Positions 1 through 8,540 of a stretch of DNA of 64,000 nucleotides are shown piece by piece. The stretch is taken from positions 24,924 through 88,923 of the forward strand of contig JAEOSH010000004.1 in NCBI GenBank assembly GCA_016840465.1, read 5' to 3'. How positions within the stretch are numbered: the first letter of the stretch is position 1; every line of letters starts with the position of its first letter. A model generated the notes under the pieces. The model made no database searches. It saw nothing but the letters and a program-made list of their open reading frames with translations, and was not told the DNA's origin. The position numbers and the translations under genes were made by a program. This DNA comes from Candidatus Baldrarchaeum yapensis. Lineage in GTDB: Archaea; Asgardarchaeota; Baldrarchaeia; Baldrarchaeales; Baldrarchaeaceae.

Positions 1-510
1 GATTACTGGCCGATCGTGAGCGCAATAAACGGCCAGCGGACAATAGAGGAAATTTCGAGGGAGGTGGAGGTCGGACTGGAAGAGACAATAGAGAGGATAA
101 AGGATCTCATGAGGGATGGCATTGTCACCGTCGACATACTTTATCCGTCGAGATACGCGGCATCGGTCGGAGAGGAACTGATCGCGCGTGCCTTTCGGGA
201 ACTATCGAAGATCCTCGGGGCCAAAATTGCGAAGAAGTACCTCATACGTAGCATGGGCGCATTTGAGGAATATCTCGACATAAGGGACACGGTTGTTAGA
301 ATGAAGAACATAGAACTGCTAAGCTGGTCGTACTTACCCGCTGAAATATTCAATATTGCCGTGAATGCGGTGCAGAAACTTGCAGACGTGGCCGGGAAAA
401 TTATCGGCGCCGTCTCCAGAAGAATTGCCGAGAAGGTTAGAAAATCTGTCTTGGAGGAACATATAAGTGAACTCGGAAGGTTGCATATCATCGAAAGGGG
501 TGAACTCTGA
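1..510 (+). CDS. C-terminal part of a winged-helix protein (5' partial)
   Basis: The reading frame is open to the left edge, so the N-terminus lies outside the window; a GTG at 16 is possible but sits inside the domain. Residues about 5-45 (INGQRTIEEISREV...IKDLMRDGIV) have the pattern of the small winged-helix module that ends many archaeal and bacterial regulatory proteins. A roughly 115-residue alpha-helical tail of unknown function follows. The stop overlaps the next ATG (TGATG), so the two genes are translationally coupled. Family assignment beyond the winged helix is not possible from this fragment. Confidence 0.6.
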   Translation, partial: DYWPIVSAINGQRTIEEISREVEVGLEETIERIKDLMRDGIVTVDILYPSRYAASVGEELIARAFRELSKILGAKIAKKYLIRSMGAFEEYLDIRDTVVRMKNIELLSWSYLPAEIFNIAVNAVQKLADVAGKIIGAVSRRIAEKVRKSVLEEHISELGRLHIIERGEL

Positions 511-809
511 TGGAGTTTCCGGTACCATCGACAGATATGCTACTAGACACTATCTTCACAATAATATTTGTGATAATTACCATAAGTAGCATCGTTTGCG
601 CGTATACTCTCTCCAAGGGAAAACTCGCAAAATCGTATTATGTTTCGGCAACCGGCGGAATCATCGGACTTCTAAACCACTCATTAAGTCTCTCCCGCAT
701 CACATTACCGTTTCAGTGGTTTCCCGTGGCTCTTGACATGTTCGCCCTATTGTTGATAGCCGTGGCACTGGCACACATGGCATCTACCTATTACTCGGAG
801 TGGAAGTAA
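510..809 (+). CDS. Small three-helix membrane protein
   Basis: This is a 99-residue protein with three hydrophobic segments (about residues 11-31, 42-58 and 68-90) and short polar loops. The ATG overlaps the preceding stop by one base, so it is probably co-translated with the winged-helix gene. No motif identifies a function. The pairing suggests a membrane partner of the upstream soluble protein, which is inference. The downstream ATP-grasp gene converges on it with only a 2-bp gap. Confidence 0.6.
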   Translation: MEFPVPSTDMLLDTIFTIIFVIITISSIVCAYTLSKGKLAKSYYVSATGGIIGLLNHSLSLSRITLPFQWFPVALDMFALLLIAVALAHMASTYYSEWK

Positions 810-811
810 TG

Positions 812-1696
812 TCACCTCCGCTCACCGAGTTTAAGAGCAATGTATCGTGCCACCTCCCGCGCAACATTCAACCCTGTAGTTTTCTCGAGCCCTTCAAACC
901 CGAAGAACGCATTCCATTCAAGAAGATACACGGAGTTGTCGATGCCCGGAAGCAAATCCAGCCCGTACATGTCAAGTCCGGTAATTTCAGTAATCATCGG
1001 AGCTATTTGTTCCGCAACCCGTACACACTCGAATGCGACCTTACTAACCCTCCCCATTTCCTCTATTTTGAGACCCTGACCTCCGCAGTGGATGTTATGA
1101 CGAAAGTCCCGCTCATTATACCTGGCGAAACTTGCTACAACCCTTCCCCCGATAACAATCGATCTTACATCATAATTGGGATTATGAATGTACTTCTGAA
1201 GAAAAATGCATCCATATTTCCGGAGGAGTTCCTCTAACAACTTGGGGGCAAACTCGTTCCATTCTATGAGTTGAACACCTAATCCGCGGCCGGATGCCAG
1301 AGGCTTAAAAACAACCCTACGGTGCGACTTCAAAAAACTAACCGCCGCGTCGATGTCTCTTGTAACAAGCGTATCCGGCATCTTAACATGATTCCTCAAA
1401 TACTTCGACCATAATAGGTAGATACTGGCTTTGTCGGAGTTCTCCACTGCTTCCTTTCTGTTGATAACGTAGACCCCCTGCCTCTCAAACTCCTCGAGCA
1501 CACAAAACTGAAAAACCATCGACACCGTGGGATCATACCTGTGCCAAACCACTCGGGGAAGATTCTCACCCTTAAACGGTAACGTTATCTCATTCCATGA
1601 AAAAATCGAATGCAACACTCCTAACTTTTCCAGTTCCTCGGAAACCCTCTCAACCTCATAGCTTATCTTTCCACATAATATCCACACGGATGACAT
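812..1696 (-). CDS. RimK-type ATP-grasp ligase
   Basis: The 294-residue protein has the ATP-grasp layout: an N-terminal pre-ATP domain, the ATP-binding lysine in VVFKPLASGRGLGV near residue 130 with its glycine-rich loop, and the Mg-binding LEWN(A) motif near residue 262. RimK/LysX/MptN enzymes join an amino acid, often glutamate, to a carboxylate with ATP. The substrate cannot be told here: LysX (lysine/arginine carrier pathway), MptN (tetrahydromethanopterin glutamylation) and RimK all fit. No LysW carrier lies nearby. It is the last gene of a minus-strand run trpS - CoA transferase - ATP-grasp, 4 bp after its neighbour. Confidence 0.8.
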   Translation of the reverse strand: MSSVWILCGKISYEVERVSEELEKLGVLHSIFSWNEITLPFKGENLPRVVWHRYDPTVSMVFQFCVLEEFERQGVYVINRKEAVENSDKASIYLLWSKYLRNHVKMPDTLVTRDIDAAVSFLKSHRRVVFKPLASGRGLGVQLIEWNEFAPKLLEELLRKYGCIFLQKYIHNPNYDVRSIVIGGRVVASFARYNERDFRHNIHCGGQGLKIEEMGRVSKVAFECVRVAEQIAPMITEITGLDMYGLDLLPGIDNSVYLLEWNAFFGFEGLEKTTGLNVAREVARYIALKLGERR

Positions 1697-1700
1697 TCCT

Positions 1701-2882
1701 TCAAATTACTCCCCTTTCCTTAAGTTCTCTTATTTGATTGTCCGAGTATCCCAATTCTCTCAAAACTTCAACCGTATGTTCCCCCAATACGGGGCCCACA
1801 TTCCTTACACTCATTTTTGCATCTGAGAACTTCACTGGAAATCCCAATTGTTTCAACTTTCCTGTTCTTTTGTCCTCAACCTCTATTACCATCCCTCGTT
1901 CTTTGACATGCGGGTCATTGAATACCTCACCAAACGTGTAAACCGGACCACAACAGACATCCGCCTTACTGAGAATACTAAACCACTCGTCTCTCGTCTT
2001 CTCCTTGAAGATCTTCCTGAGTTCCTCGAAAACCTTTTCCCTCTCATCGCCCGTTACAAAGTGCTTAGATCTCAGATCGTCGCGTCCAACTGCTTTACAG
2101 AAGTTTTCCCAAAACTTTGGCTCTAGGCACGCTATAGTTATGTATTTCCCATCTTTTGTCTCGTAAACATTGTAAAATGGGAAGCCCCCGTTTAAAAGCA
2201 TCTCACCGCGCTTAGGTTCCACATTCTCAATAAAGTAATTGATAGCATGTATCGAAAGCCATGAGATTGCACAATCGAGCATCGATACATCAATATACTG
2301 TCCTCTTCCTGTCCTCTCCCTTGCAATGAGTGCCGCAAGAATGGCCATCGCGGCAAACATTCCACTTGATAGATCGGCTATTTGCACTCCCGGTATTATC
2401 GGCGGACCTCCCCTTCTCCCAGTAATTCCAAGAATCCCGGCAATCGCGATGTAGTTTAGGTCATGACCTGGAAAGTCCCTATAAGGTCCGGTTTGCCCAT
2501 AACCGCTTATCGAGCAGTAAATCACCTGAGGGTTGTATCTCTTTACGGTCTCGTAATCGATTCGCAGACTCTTAACAACCCCTGGCCGGAAGCTTTCCAC
2601 TACAACATCCGCCTTCTTGACAAGTCTATAAAAGATTTCACGCCCCTCCTCGGTTCTCAGATTAAGTGTCACGCTCTTCTTATTCCTGTTAATGTAGTAA
2701 TGCATTGCGCTGTAACCCGCCACCAATGGGGGATACCAGCGAATGTAATCCCCAGCGCGTGGCTCCTCTATTTTTATTACCTCTGCACCCATATCTGCGA
2801 GCAGAAGGGTGCAAAAATCCCCGGGGAGCAATCTGGTGAGGTCAAGTATGCGTATACCTTTAAGTAACTCCATGTCACCCAC
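1701..2882 (-). CDS. Family III CoA transferase, alpha-methylacyl-CoA racemase-like
   Basis: The 393-residue protein is typical of the CaiB/BaiF family. The N-terminus reads LLKGIRILDLTRLLPG...LLADMGAEVIKIE. The family aspartate lies in PGVQIADLSSGMFAA near residue 170. The GHD histidine (about 141) and the LNGGFPFYNVYETKDGKYI segment are features of alpha-methylacyl-CoA racemases rather than of oxalyl-type transferases. It therefore likely epimerises or transfers CoA on branched acyl-CoA. The GTG start follows the trpS stop directly; an ATG three codons later (2873) is an alternative. Acyl-CoA dehydrogenase, thiolase and dehydratase-activase genes elsewhere in the window fit acyl-CoA metabolism. 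Confidence 0.82.
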   Translation of the reverse strand: MGDMELLKGIRILDLTRLLPGDFCTLLLADMGAEVIKIEEPRAGDYIRWYPPLVAGYSAMHYYINRNKKSVTLNLRTEEGREIFYRLVKKADVVVESFRPGVVKSLRIDYETVKRYNPQVIYCSISGYGQTGPYRDFPGHDLNYIAIAGILGITGRRGGPPIIPGVQIADLSSGMFAAMAILAALIARERTGRGQYIDVSMLDCAISWLSIHAINYFIENVEPKRGEMLLNGGFPFYNVYETKDGKYITIACLEPKFWENFCKAVGRDDLRSKHFVTGDEREKVFEELRKIFKEKTRDEWFSILSKADVCCGPVYTFGEVFNDPHVKERGMVIEVEDKRTGKLKQLGFPVKFSDAKMSVRNVGPVLGEHTVEVLRELGYSDNQIRELKERGVI

Positions 2883-3995
2883 TCACGGAAGCTTGTCAAG
2901 AATACTTGTATCGATCTCATGTAAAAAGAATTCGGGGAGCCTGTCCTTCATCTGCTCTCTCCGCCTCCTATGTTCTTTCAGGAATCTGCTGACGTACTCA
3001 CATAGCCTGTCCTTGCACTCCCCGCATATCAGGTTCCCGGACATGCAGTCCTGTCTGATTCTCTCAACCTCCGCGTCGTCCTCAATAAAGTACACATAAA
3101 ACATCTCGAATACCACACATATGTCTGGATTGCCGCCCTTCTCCCTCTGCTCCCTAATGGTTGGCTGTCCTCCGGTGAACGCGTTCCATACCTTCTTTCT
3201 CGCCTCCTCGACATCATCAGTGGTGAATATGCATGTCTGGGGCTCACTAGCGCTCATCGGCTTGCCAGTAAGTCCTCTCAGATACTTCAAATAAAGTCCC
3301 GCAGGTTTGAAGAGTCTGAGCTTCGCTGCCACATCCCTGCTGATCCTAATGTACGGGTCTTGGTCTATGGCGACGGGTACTACTGTCGGGAGTCCGTACA
3401 CAATTTCTGGGAAGAGAATATGTGCCATCTGTATGCACGAGTAGAATATCTCCCCCGGGTTGTTGTCATCTCGGAAACCGAAGACTGCTCTTACTGTACT
3501 GTACGTGAGGTGGCGTGAAAGCCTTATTGCCGCCTTATAAACCCATGGGTATTCCGAGGAGATGAAGAACTTTGTCTTCTTTGGGTCATATCCCAATGCC
3601 ACAATGTCGAGTGCGTTATCAAGTGCGTAGTATTGTGCCTCTTCCAGATTTTTTACCTTTCTGAACACGTACTTCTCATCATCTGACAGGGGCACATAGA
3701 CTGATGCGCCGTATTCCCGCTGGAGGTATAGATTGAGTTCGTAGACGAGGAGGTGTCCTATATGGAGTTTGTTGGACGGGCCTCTACCGCTCAGCACCGC
3801 AAACGTTCCACCAAGATTCGCTATATCGAGAATTTTATCGAAGTCCCTATGCGCGAATATCACCTTCCTGCGAATGAGCCTATGCGGGTTCTTGAACCTG
3901 TTAAGGATAGGTTCTATTCTCTCGACCCCAAAGTACTCTATTAGTCTCTCGTAATCCGTCGTTTTCTTGACTTCTCCTGCCTCCACTATCGCCAT
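2883..3995 (-). CDS. trpS: Tryptophanyl-tRNA synthetase
   Basis: Class I synthetase of the archaeal/eukaryal TrpRS type that charges tRNA-Trp. The HIGH motif is GRGPSNKLHIGH (about residues 70-81) and the KMSKS equivalent is KPMSASEP near residue 250. The AIDQDPYIRISRDVA segment and the NAFTGGQPTIREQREKGGNP block are typical of the archaeal enzyme. The ATG at 3995 is preferred over an upstream frame-open ATG at 4037 because a GAGG ribosome-binding site precedes it. The gene heads a minus-strand run with the CoA transferase and ATP-grasp ligase. Confidence 0.95.
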   Translation of the reverse strand: MAIVEAGEVKKTTDYERLIEYFGVERIEPILNRFKNPHRLIRRKVIFAHRDFDKILDIANLGGTFAVLSGRGPSNKLHIGHLLVYELNLYLQREYGASVYVPLSDDEKYVFRKVKNLEEAQYYALDNALDIVALGYDPKKTKFFISSEYPWVYKAAIRLSRHLTYSTVRAVFGFRDDNNPGEIFYSCIQMAHILFPEIVYGLPTVVPVAIDQDPYIRISRDVAAKLRLFKPAGLYLKYLRGLTGKPMSASEPQTCIFTTDDVEEARKKVWNAFTGGQPTIREQREKGGNPDICVVFEMFYVYFIEDDAEVERIRQDCMSGNLICGECKDRLCEYVSRFLKEHRRRREQMKDRLPEFFLHEIDTSILDKLP

Positions 3996-4086
3996 AGTTC
4001 TTTCCTCTCTCTTAGTGATTAATAACTCACAAATCAATTAAAAATGCTCAAGTTTATGAGTTTTCGGATCAGAATCTTGAACCTTC

Positions 4087-4602
4087 TCAAGTCTTGTTAG
4101 CCTCTCCTTTTCGCTCAGTGAGAACCTCTTCAAGCGCTCTTTTTAGTTTATCGTATGTGGCGTCTAAGGCCTCGGGTATAACCTTAGTATCAGCAAGCAC
4201 GGGCATGAAGTTCGTGTCCCCCACCCATCGTGGAACAACATGCACATGCACGTGTTCCTCTATGCCGGCGCCTGCTGCTCTCCCTATGTTGACGCCTATG
4301 TTGAAACCATCGGGATTCATTGCCCTTCTTATGAATTTTAAGGATAGCGTTATGAGTTTCGAAATCTCTAAGAGTTCTTCGTCATTCAGGTGTTCAAGGC
4401 TGGGCACATGCCTATATGGCGCGATCATGAGGTGCCCGCTGTTATACGGGAATGCGTTGAGAATTATGAATGCGGTTTTTCCGCGATAAAGTATGTAGTT
4501 CTCCTTATCCTTATTCTCCTTGGGCTTCTCGCAAAAGATGCACCCTTGGGGCTTTTCCATGAGTATGTACTTGATCCTCCAGGGAGCCCACAGGTGCTTC
4601 AT
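4087..4602 (-). CDS. HIT-family nucleotide hydrolase
   Basis: The 171-residue protein carries the histidine-triad motif [11 protein letters not shown] near residue 117. The N-terminus [10 protein letters not shown]...GCIFCEKP is typical of the Ap4A-hydrolase/phosphorylase-like branch. Such enzymes hydrolyse or phosphorolyse nucleotide phosphoanhydrides through the central histidine. The two cysteines of the CIFC motif could bind zinc. It starts 9 bp downstream of the nucleotidyltransferase stop, so the two are likely one operon. Confidence 0.88.
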   Translation of the reverse strand: MKHLWAPWRIKYILMEKPQGCIFCEKPKENKDKENYILYRGKTAFIILNAFPYNSGHLMIAPYRHVPSLEHLNDEELLEISKLITLSLKFIRRAMNPDGFNIGVNIGRAAGAGIEEHVHVHVVPRWVGDTNFMPVLADTKVIPEALDATYDKLKRALEEVLTERKGEANKT

Positions 4603-4611
4603 CCATCACAC

Positions 4612-5325
4612 CTATCCCTTGGACTCTTTCATCTTTCTTAACTCCTTTTCTGCCTCGTTTAGGTCCTTCACAGTGTCTATGGCTCTCCAGTAGCCCCGTG
4701 CCTTATATCCCCCAAGTTTCCCTTCCTTTGCGAGTTGCGGGAATGCCGTGTTCTCGATGTCGCCAGCATCCGGCAACACCTCAATGATTTCTTTGTTCAT
4801 GATGTAAACCCCACCATTTATCCAGTAGGGAAGTTCGGGTTTCTCAACGAACCCTCTAATCGCGTTGGTGGCGTCATCGACTTCGACTATGCCGTAGGGG
4901 CTACGGAAGGGGACGAGCATTATCGTGGCCATGAAGTTGGACTTCTTATGGAACTCTATCATTGGTCTGATGTCTATATCGAGTATTATATCTCCATTTG
5001 TTGCGATAACATCCGGATCGTCATCATCCACAAATTTAAGCGCCTGCTTTATGCCCCCACCCGTCCCCAACTTTTTCTCCTCAATAGAGTACTTTATCCG
5101 CACATCAAAGTTCTCGCCATTTCCGAAGTACTCCATTATTTTCTCATACCTATACCCGCATGCTATCACTATGTCCCTTATTTTGTTCTTCCTAAGCCAC
5201 TCTATCTGATACTGGAGGATGGGCTTTCCTAAGACCTCAACCATGGGCTTGGGACGATCCGCAGTGAGAGGACGTAGCCTCAGCCCGAGGCCTCCCGCGA
5301 GTATTATCGCATGCATGCCATTCAC
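4612..5325 (-). CDS. Sugar-1-phosphate nucleotidyltransferase
   Basis: The 237-residue protein begins MHAIILAGGLGLRLRPLTADRPKPM, the NTP-binding signature of glucose/mannose-1-phosphate nucleotidyltransferases. It also has the ATNGDI metal-binding aspartate and the FVEKPE and GYWRAIDTVKDL segments of the family. It makes an NDP-sugar from NTP and sugar-1-phosphate; the sugar and base are not determined. It lacks the C-terminal left-handed helix acyltransferase domain of longer relatives. An AAGGTG site lies just upstream of the first ATG. It is transcribed with the HIT hydrolase. Confidence 0.88.
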   Translation of the reverse strand: MNGMHAIILAGGLGLRLRPLTADRPKPMVEVLGKPILQYQIEWLRKNKIRDIVIACGYRYEKIMEYFGNGENFDVRIKYSIEEKKLGTGGGIKQALKFVDDDDPDVIATNGDIILDIDIRPMIEFHKKSNFMATIMLVPFRSPYGIVEVDDATNAIRGFVEKPELPYWINGGVYIMNKEIIEVLPDAGDIENTAFPQLAKEGKLGGYKARGYWRAIDTVKDLNEAEKELRKMKESKG

Positions 5326-5414
5326 ACCTTGCCAGTTGTTGCATGAGTTAAAATATCAAAATACTAATGAATCTTTAGTGCTTCATTGCAATAGTGCGGA
5401 GGGCGGTGTCGGTC

Positions 5415-5882
5415 ATGAGTAGGAATGAGGAAGCCGCAGAGGAGCGAGAGGGAGTTTTGAGAATAGGAGTGTCCCTCCCAGCAAATCTGTTGAGGGAGTT
5501 CGATGAGATCATCGGGAAGATAGGGTACACGAGCCGGAGCAAGGCATTGGCGGATGCGATAAGAGATTTCATAGACAAGTACCACTGGCTGAGAGAGGAG
5601 GAAGAGACCGTCATCACCGGGGCCCTGACCCTCATCTACACGATAGAGAAGCGGAACCTCCCCGAGGAAATTCTGGAAATACAGCACAAGTATGAGGATG
5701 TCATCAGCGCGTCCATGCACATACATCTGGATGAGAGTCGTTGCTTGGAAATACTGGCGATCAGGGGTAGTAGATCAAGGATAAAGAAGTTAGCCGAGGA
5801 ACTATCGGCAAAGAAGGGGGTAGAGCAGGTTAAGGTCATAACTACCTACTACAGGGGGAAGAGTCACTCAGAAGGAGAGTAA
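5415..5882 (+). CDS. nikR: Nickel-responsive regulator NikR
   Basis: The N-terminal ribbon-helix-helix (LRIGVSLPANLLREFDEII...SRSKALADAIRDFI) is followed by the ACT-like nickel domain. The expected nickel ligands are visible: the His in EIQHKYED, HxH in SMHIHLD, and Cys in ESRCLEILAIRG. NikR binds nickel and represses uptake genes. The ATG at 5415 has GGAGG/GGTG sequences upstream; a GTG at 5394 is an alternative. The 3' end overlaps the convergent DUF4443 gene by 41 bp. Its targets may include the cbiMQO operon at 20-22.4 kb, which is inference. Confidence 0.92.
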   Translation: MSRNEEAAEEREGVLRIGVSLPANLLREFDEIIGKIGYTSRSKALADAIRDFIDKYHWLREEEETVITGALTLIYTIEKRNLPEEILEIQHKYEDVISASMHIHLDESRCLEILAIRGSRSRIKKLAEELSAKKGVEQVKVITTYYRGKSHSEGE

Positions 5883-6492
5883 GCGCGGCGGCAATTGCGC
5901 CGTTCTGCGCATTTATTAGATTGTCTGCCGAACCCACTATCAGGACATCTCCTTCCATTATGTCAAACTCCTTCCTCAGAATTCTGGACACCTTTTCCGG
6001 AACCTCGTAATCTCCTGGCGCTAGGAACAATTTACCTCCTTTGGAAATTATCGTAGTTGCGCCCATCGCCCCCGCCATAATTGCCGCATCCCTCTGCTCA
6101 ACTCCGGATTTGACGATATCTGCAAGACCTCTTAAGTGACAGACTACATTTACCGGTCCTACCGCTATCTCCTCGAACCCCTTAACCTCCTTTATCGCTT
6201 TTATTCGGCTCATTATCTCGTCAGCAACTTTATTTCCCAGTTCTGTGAGAAAGTGTCCACGCCGCGGCCTCACACCGACAAGTCCCAGTCTCCTCAGGTG
6301 TTTAAGTAGAGTCTTGACCGCGGCCTCTCCCAGTCCCAACTCTTTCACCAGTCGGTATCTACCCACTAGTCCCCCCTCCCTCTTCAGGATGAATATTGTC
6401 ATTATTATGTGATGGGGCTCAAATACGGGCGACGGACCGACCGATCTTTTCCTAAAAAGATCCGATATTAGGGATTTGAGAGACTTCCCCAC
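5842..6492 (-). CDS. Winged-helix protein with DUF4443 domain
   Basis: The 216-residue protein has an N-terminal winged helix (about residues 26-85, GRYRLVKELGLGEAAVKTLLKHLRRLGLV). A C-terminal archaeal DUF4443 domain ends VLIVGSADNLINAQNGAIAAALTLL. The GTG start has an AGGTGA site 7 bases upstream. It is probably a transcription regulator of unknown target. It converges on nikR with a 41-bp coding overlap, so antisense interference between the two regulators is possible. Confidence 0.78.
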   Translation of the reverse strand: MGKSLKSLISDLFRKRSVGPSPVFEPHHIIMTIFILKREGGLVGRYRLVKELGLGEAAVKTLLKHLRRLGLVGVRPRRGHFLTELGNKVADEIMSRIKAIKEVKGFEEIAVGPVNVVCHLRGLADIVKSGVEQRDAAIMAGAMGATTIISKGGKLFLAPGDYEVPEKVSRILRKEFDIMEGDVLIVGSADNLINAQNGAIAAALTLLLSDSSPCSR

Positions 6493-6673
6493 AGCGGTTC
6501 ACCTAGAACTCTACGACTTTGCTGTTGCAATTTTATCAGGACTCCCCGGAATATTTAGATATCGGAAGTAGTTGCCGACCCGTAATACTGGGCTCATGTG
6601 ATGGTTCCCGATTTGTCATCGTAAATTTTTATTTAGTTCAGCATTTACACTTAGTCGACGGCGGTGGATATGC

Positions 6674-7258
6674 ATGAGTAAAAAGCCGATGATGGGATCT
6701 TACTATCTCCTGAAGGTCGTACTGATAGGAGACGGCGGGGTCGGGAAAACGTCTCTGTGTCGGAGGTTCGTTGAAAAGAAATTCGAGCACAAATACCTCC
6801 CGACAATAGGCGCCGATTTCTATGTTAAGAATGTCTTCCTCGACGACGTAACCCCGGTGAAATTCCAAATATGGGACCTTGCTGGGCAACCTAGGTTTCA
6901 TTCCGTGGTTGACATGTACTTCAGAGGAGCGCGGGGGGCGTTGGCAGTATACTCCGTCGTTGACAGGGAAAGCTACAACAATCTCATCAACTGGGTGAAA
7001 AGGCTGATAGAGAAGTCGGGAGTGCGGCCTCCACCTGCAATAATGATACTGGGGAATAAGATAGATCTCCGCGCTGGCCCAGGAGAGTTCGTATCTCCGG
7101 AGGAGGGAGAACTTCTCAAGAACAGGATTATGAAGGAGTTCGGGCTGAAAAATGTTGACTTTTTAGAAACCAGTGCCAAAACTGGGGAAAACGTAATAGA
7201 GAGTTTTTACAGATTGGCAAAGATGGCTCTTTCAATGGTCACTCGGACAGCGAAGTAA
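6674..7258 (+). CDS. Ras/Rab-like small GTPase
   Basis: The 194-residue protein has the full set of Ras-superfamily motifs: G1 GDGGVGKTS, G2 PTIGADF, G3 WDLAGQ, G4 GNKIDL and G5 ETSAK. Spacing and the WDLAGQ(P)RF switch II closely match Rab/Ras rather than bacterial MglA-type GTPases. There is no C-terminal cysteine for prenylation, so membrane anchoring of the eukaryotic kind is not expected. A GGTGG site precedes the ATG. It stands alone between divergent and convergent regulators; effectors and exchange factors are not in the neighbourhood, although a decayed roadblock/longin-like gene lies at 40.5-41.1 kb. Confidence 0.9.
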   Translation: MSKKPMMGSYYLLKVVLIGDGGVGKTSLCRRFVEKKFEHKYLPTIGADFYVKNVFLDDVTPVKFQIWDLAGQPRFHSVVDMYFRGARGALAVYSVVDRESYNNLINWVKRLIEKSGVRPPPAIMILGNKIDLRAGPGEFVSPEEGELLKNRIMKEFGLKNVDFLETSAKTGENVIESFYRLAKMALSMVTRTAK

Positions 7259-7264
7259 TAGCGT

Positions 7265-7771
7265 TCACTTCTCACTCTTTTCCTCTCTAACGAGATCCAT
7301 TAAGGATGGGGCGAGGGCGAGGTGCTCCTTTACGACATTTAGCACAATTGAGGTCGATGTTCTCTCAATGCGGGGATCCGCAAGGAGGCTTTTAACGAAA
7401 TTGTCCAACTCCTTTATGTTCCTGAATTTTCCGAGGATTAAAACGTCCCAGTCCCCGGTGATGTCATAAACGGCGTACACGTGCGGGTGAGTGCTTATAC
7501 TCTCCTCCAAGCTTTTAAGTGCATCTTTACCCGTACGCCCCCTCGCGAGTATCGCGGCGGTTATCGGAAATCCAAGCTTTTTCTCGTCGACGAGGACAGA
7601 AAAACCCTTTATGAGTCCGGACTTTCGCAGTTTTTCCAACCTGTAGTGAACGGTTGCAACCGAGACTCCCAACCTCTCCGAAATTTTACGCAGGCTCATG
7701 CGGGCGTCGCGATGGAGGAAATCCAGTATTTTTATATCCAATTCGTCAAGCCGTATGCTCTCATCGCTCAT
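7265..7771 (-). CDS. Lrp/AsnC-family transcription regulator
   Basis: The N-terminal helix-turn-helix (LDELDIKILDFLHRDARMSLRKISERLGVS...LEKLRKSGLI) is followed by the RAM ligand-binding domain (YDITGDWDVLILGKF). These regulators bind amino acids or other small ligands and form octamers on DNA. The ATG at 7771 has a GGTG seven bases upstream and is preferred over ATGs at 7777 and further out. It converges on the Ras-like GTPase gene with a 6-bp gap. Confidence 0.9.
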   Translation of the reverse strand: MSDESIRLDELDIKILDFLHRDARMSLRKISERLGVSVATVHYRLEKLRKSGLIKGFSVLVDEKKLGFPITAAILARGRTGKDALKSLEESISTHPHVYAVYDITGDWDVLILGKFRNIKELDNFVKSLLADPRIERTSTSIVLNVVKEHLALAPSLMDLVREEKSEK

Positions 7772-7840
7772 GCCCATGCACCGATAAAAAGTAGGAATAT
7801 TCGTAAATAAGTTTAGAGGCAAGACCAGCACTCTGGGAGT

Positions 7841-8059
7841 TCACATCTCTCCTAGTCTATCACCCACGATTGCGAATATCGCGGACAGGATAAACGAAAG
7901 TAGACTTACGAAGAGGCTTTGCTGCCTTTCGATTCCTAAATCTATGAACCCGATCCATATGAACAGTGCTAAGAAGAAGAGCACAATTCCGCCGCACAGG
8001 AGTATCAGGGAAATTGTCTTAAGAATCCTGGGCTTCTCCTCTACCTCTTCCTCTCCCAT
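7841..8059 (-). CDS. Small two-helix membrane protein
   Basis: The 72-residue protein has a charged N-terminus (MGEEEVEEKPR) and two transmembrane helices (about residues 14-35 and 46-64). The ATG at 8059 is preceded by a strong GAGGTG site 6 bases upstream, which rules out the longer open frame. No family recognised. It could share a transcript with the downstream Lrp gene. Confidence 0.65.
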   Translation of the reverse strand: MGEEEVEEKPRILKTISLILLCGGIVLFFLALFIWIGFIDLGIERQQSLFVSLLSFILSAIFAIVGDRLGEM

Positions 8060-8136
8060 CGCTGGCACCTCAGAATATTGCGCCAGTCCCCACCTTTTAT
8101 CTTTTTTGCACATATATGAGCATAAAATTTAGGGTG

Positions 8137-8538
8137 TTATGAGACGGGCTTAAACGCAAGAACAGGCTTTCCGTCTTCCTCAATTACCTCCATCTGCATT
8201 CTCTGCCCCATCCTGAGCTCTTCCGGTTTGTTCGGATCGACCCCAACTATTCTTCCCATGATCATCGGTCCCTCATCCAATTTAACAATCCCCGTAACGT
8301 AGGGCGCCACGTTCTTCAGTCTCATTGGGGGAACATGTATAACCGTGAAGGTTTCCAGAGTTCCTGTTCCCTTAAACTCCACCAGCTCTAAGTCTTTCGA
8401 TCCGCACTCCTTGCACAGAAGACGTGGCGGTATCATGACAAAGTTGCACTTCTTGCACCGACAACCGATTAGCTTGCCCTCCTTAAGCTTGTCGTAAAAC
8501 GTTTTCGTTAGGAACTGTGCCGCACTCCCGCTCACCAC
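8137..8538 (-). CDS. DUF35 OB-fold acyl-CoA-binding protein (thiolase partner)
   Basis: The protein of about 133 residues has a rubredoxin-like zinc ribbon (GCRCKKCNFVMIPPRLLCKECGS) followed by the DUF35 OB fold (ETFTVIHVPP...PYVTGIVKLDEGPMIMGRIVG). In archaea DUF35 proteins bridge acetoacetyl-CoA thiolase and HMG-CoA synthase and shuttle the intermediate. The start is GTG 8538 (or 8535), since an AAGGAGGTGA site, embedded in the end of the thiolase gene, sits just before it. The longer upstream frame only shadows the thiolase. It starts 2 bp after the thiolase stop. Confidence 0.88.
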   Translation of the reverse strand: MVSGSAAQFLTKTFYDKLKEGKLIGCRCKKCNFVMIPPRLLCKECGSKDLELVEFKGTGTLETFTVIHVPPMRLKNVAPYVTGIVKLDEGPMIMGRIVGVDPNKPEELRMGQRMQMEVIEEDGKPVLAFKPVS

Positions 8539-8540
8539 AA

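Noticed and set aside
812-1237. Plus-strand ORF of 145 codons opposite the ATP-grasp gene
   Set aside because: It only shadows the well-supported minus-strand ligase and has no recognisable domain.
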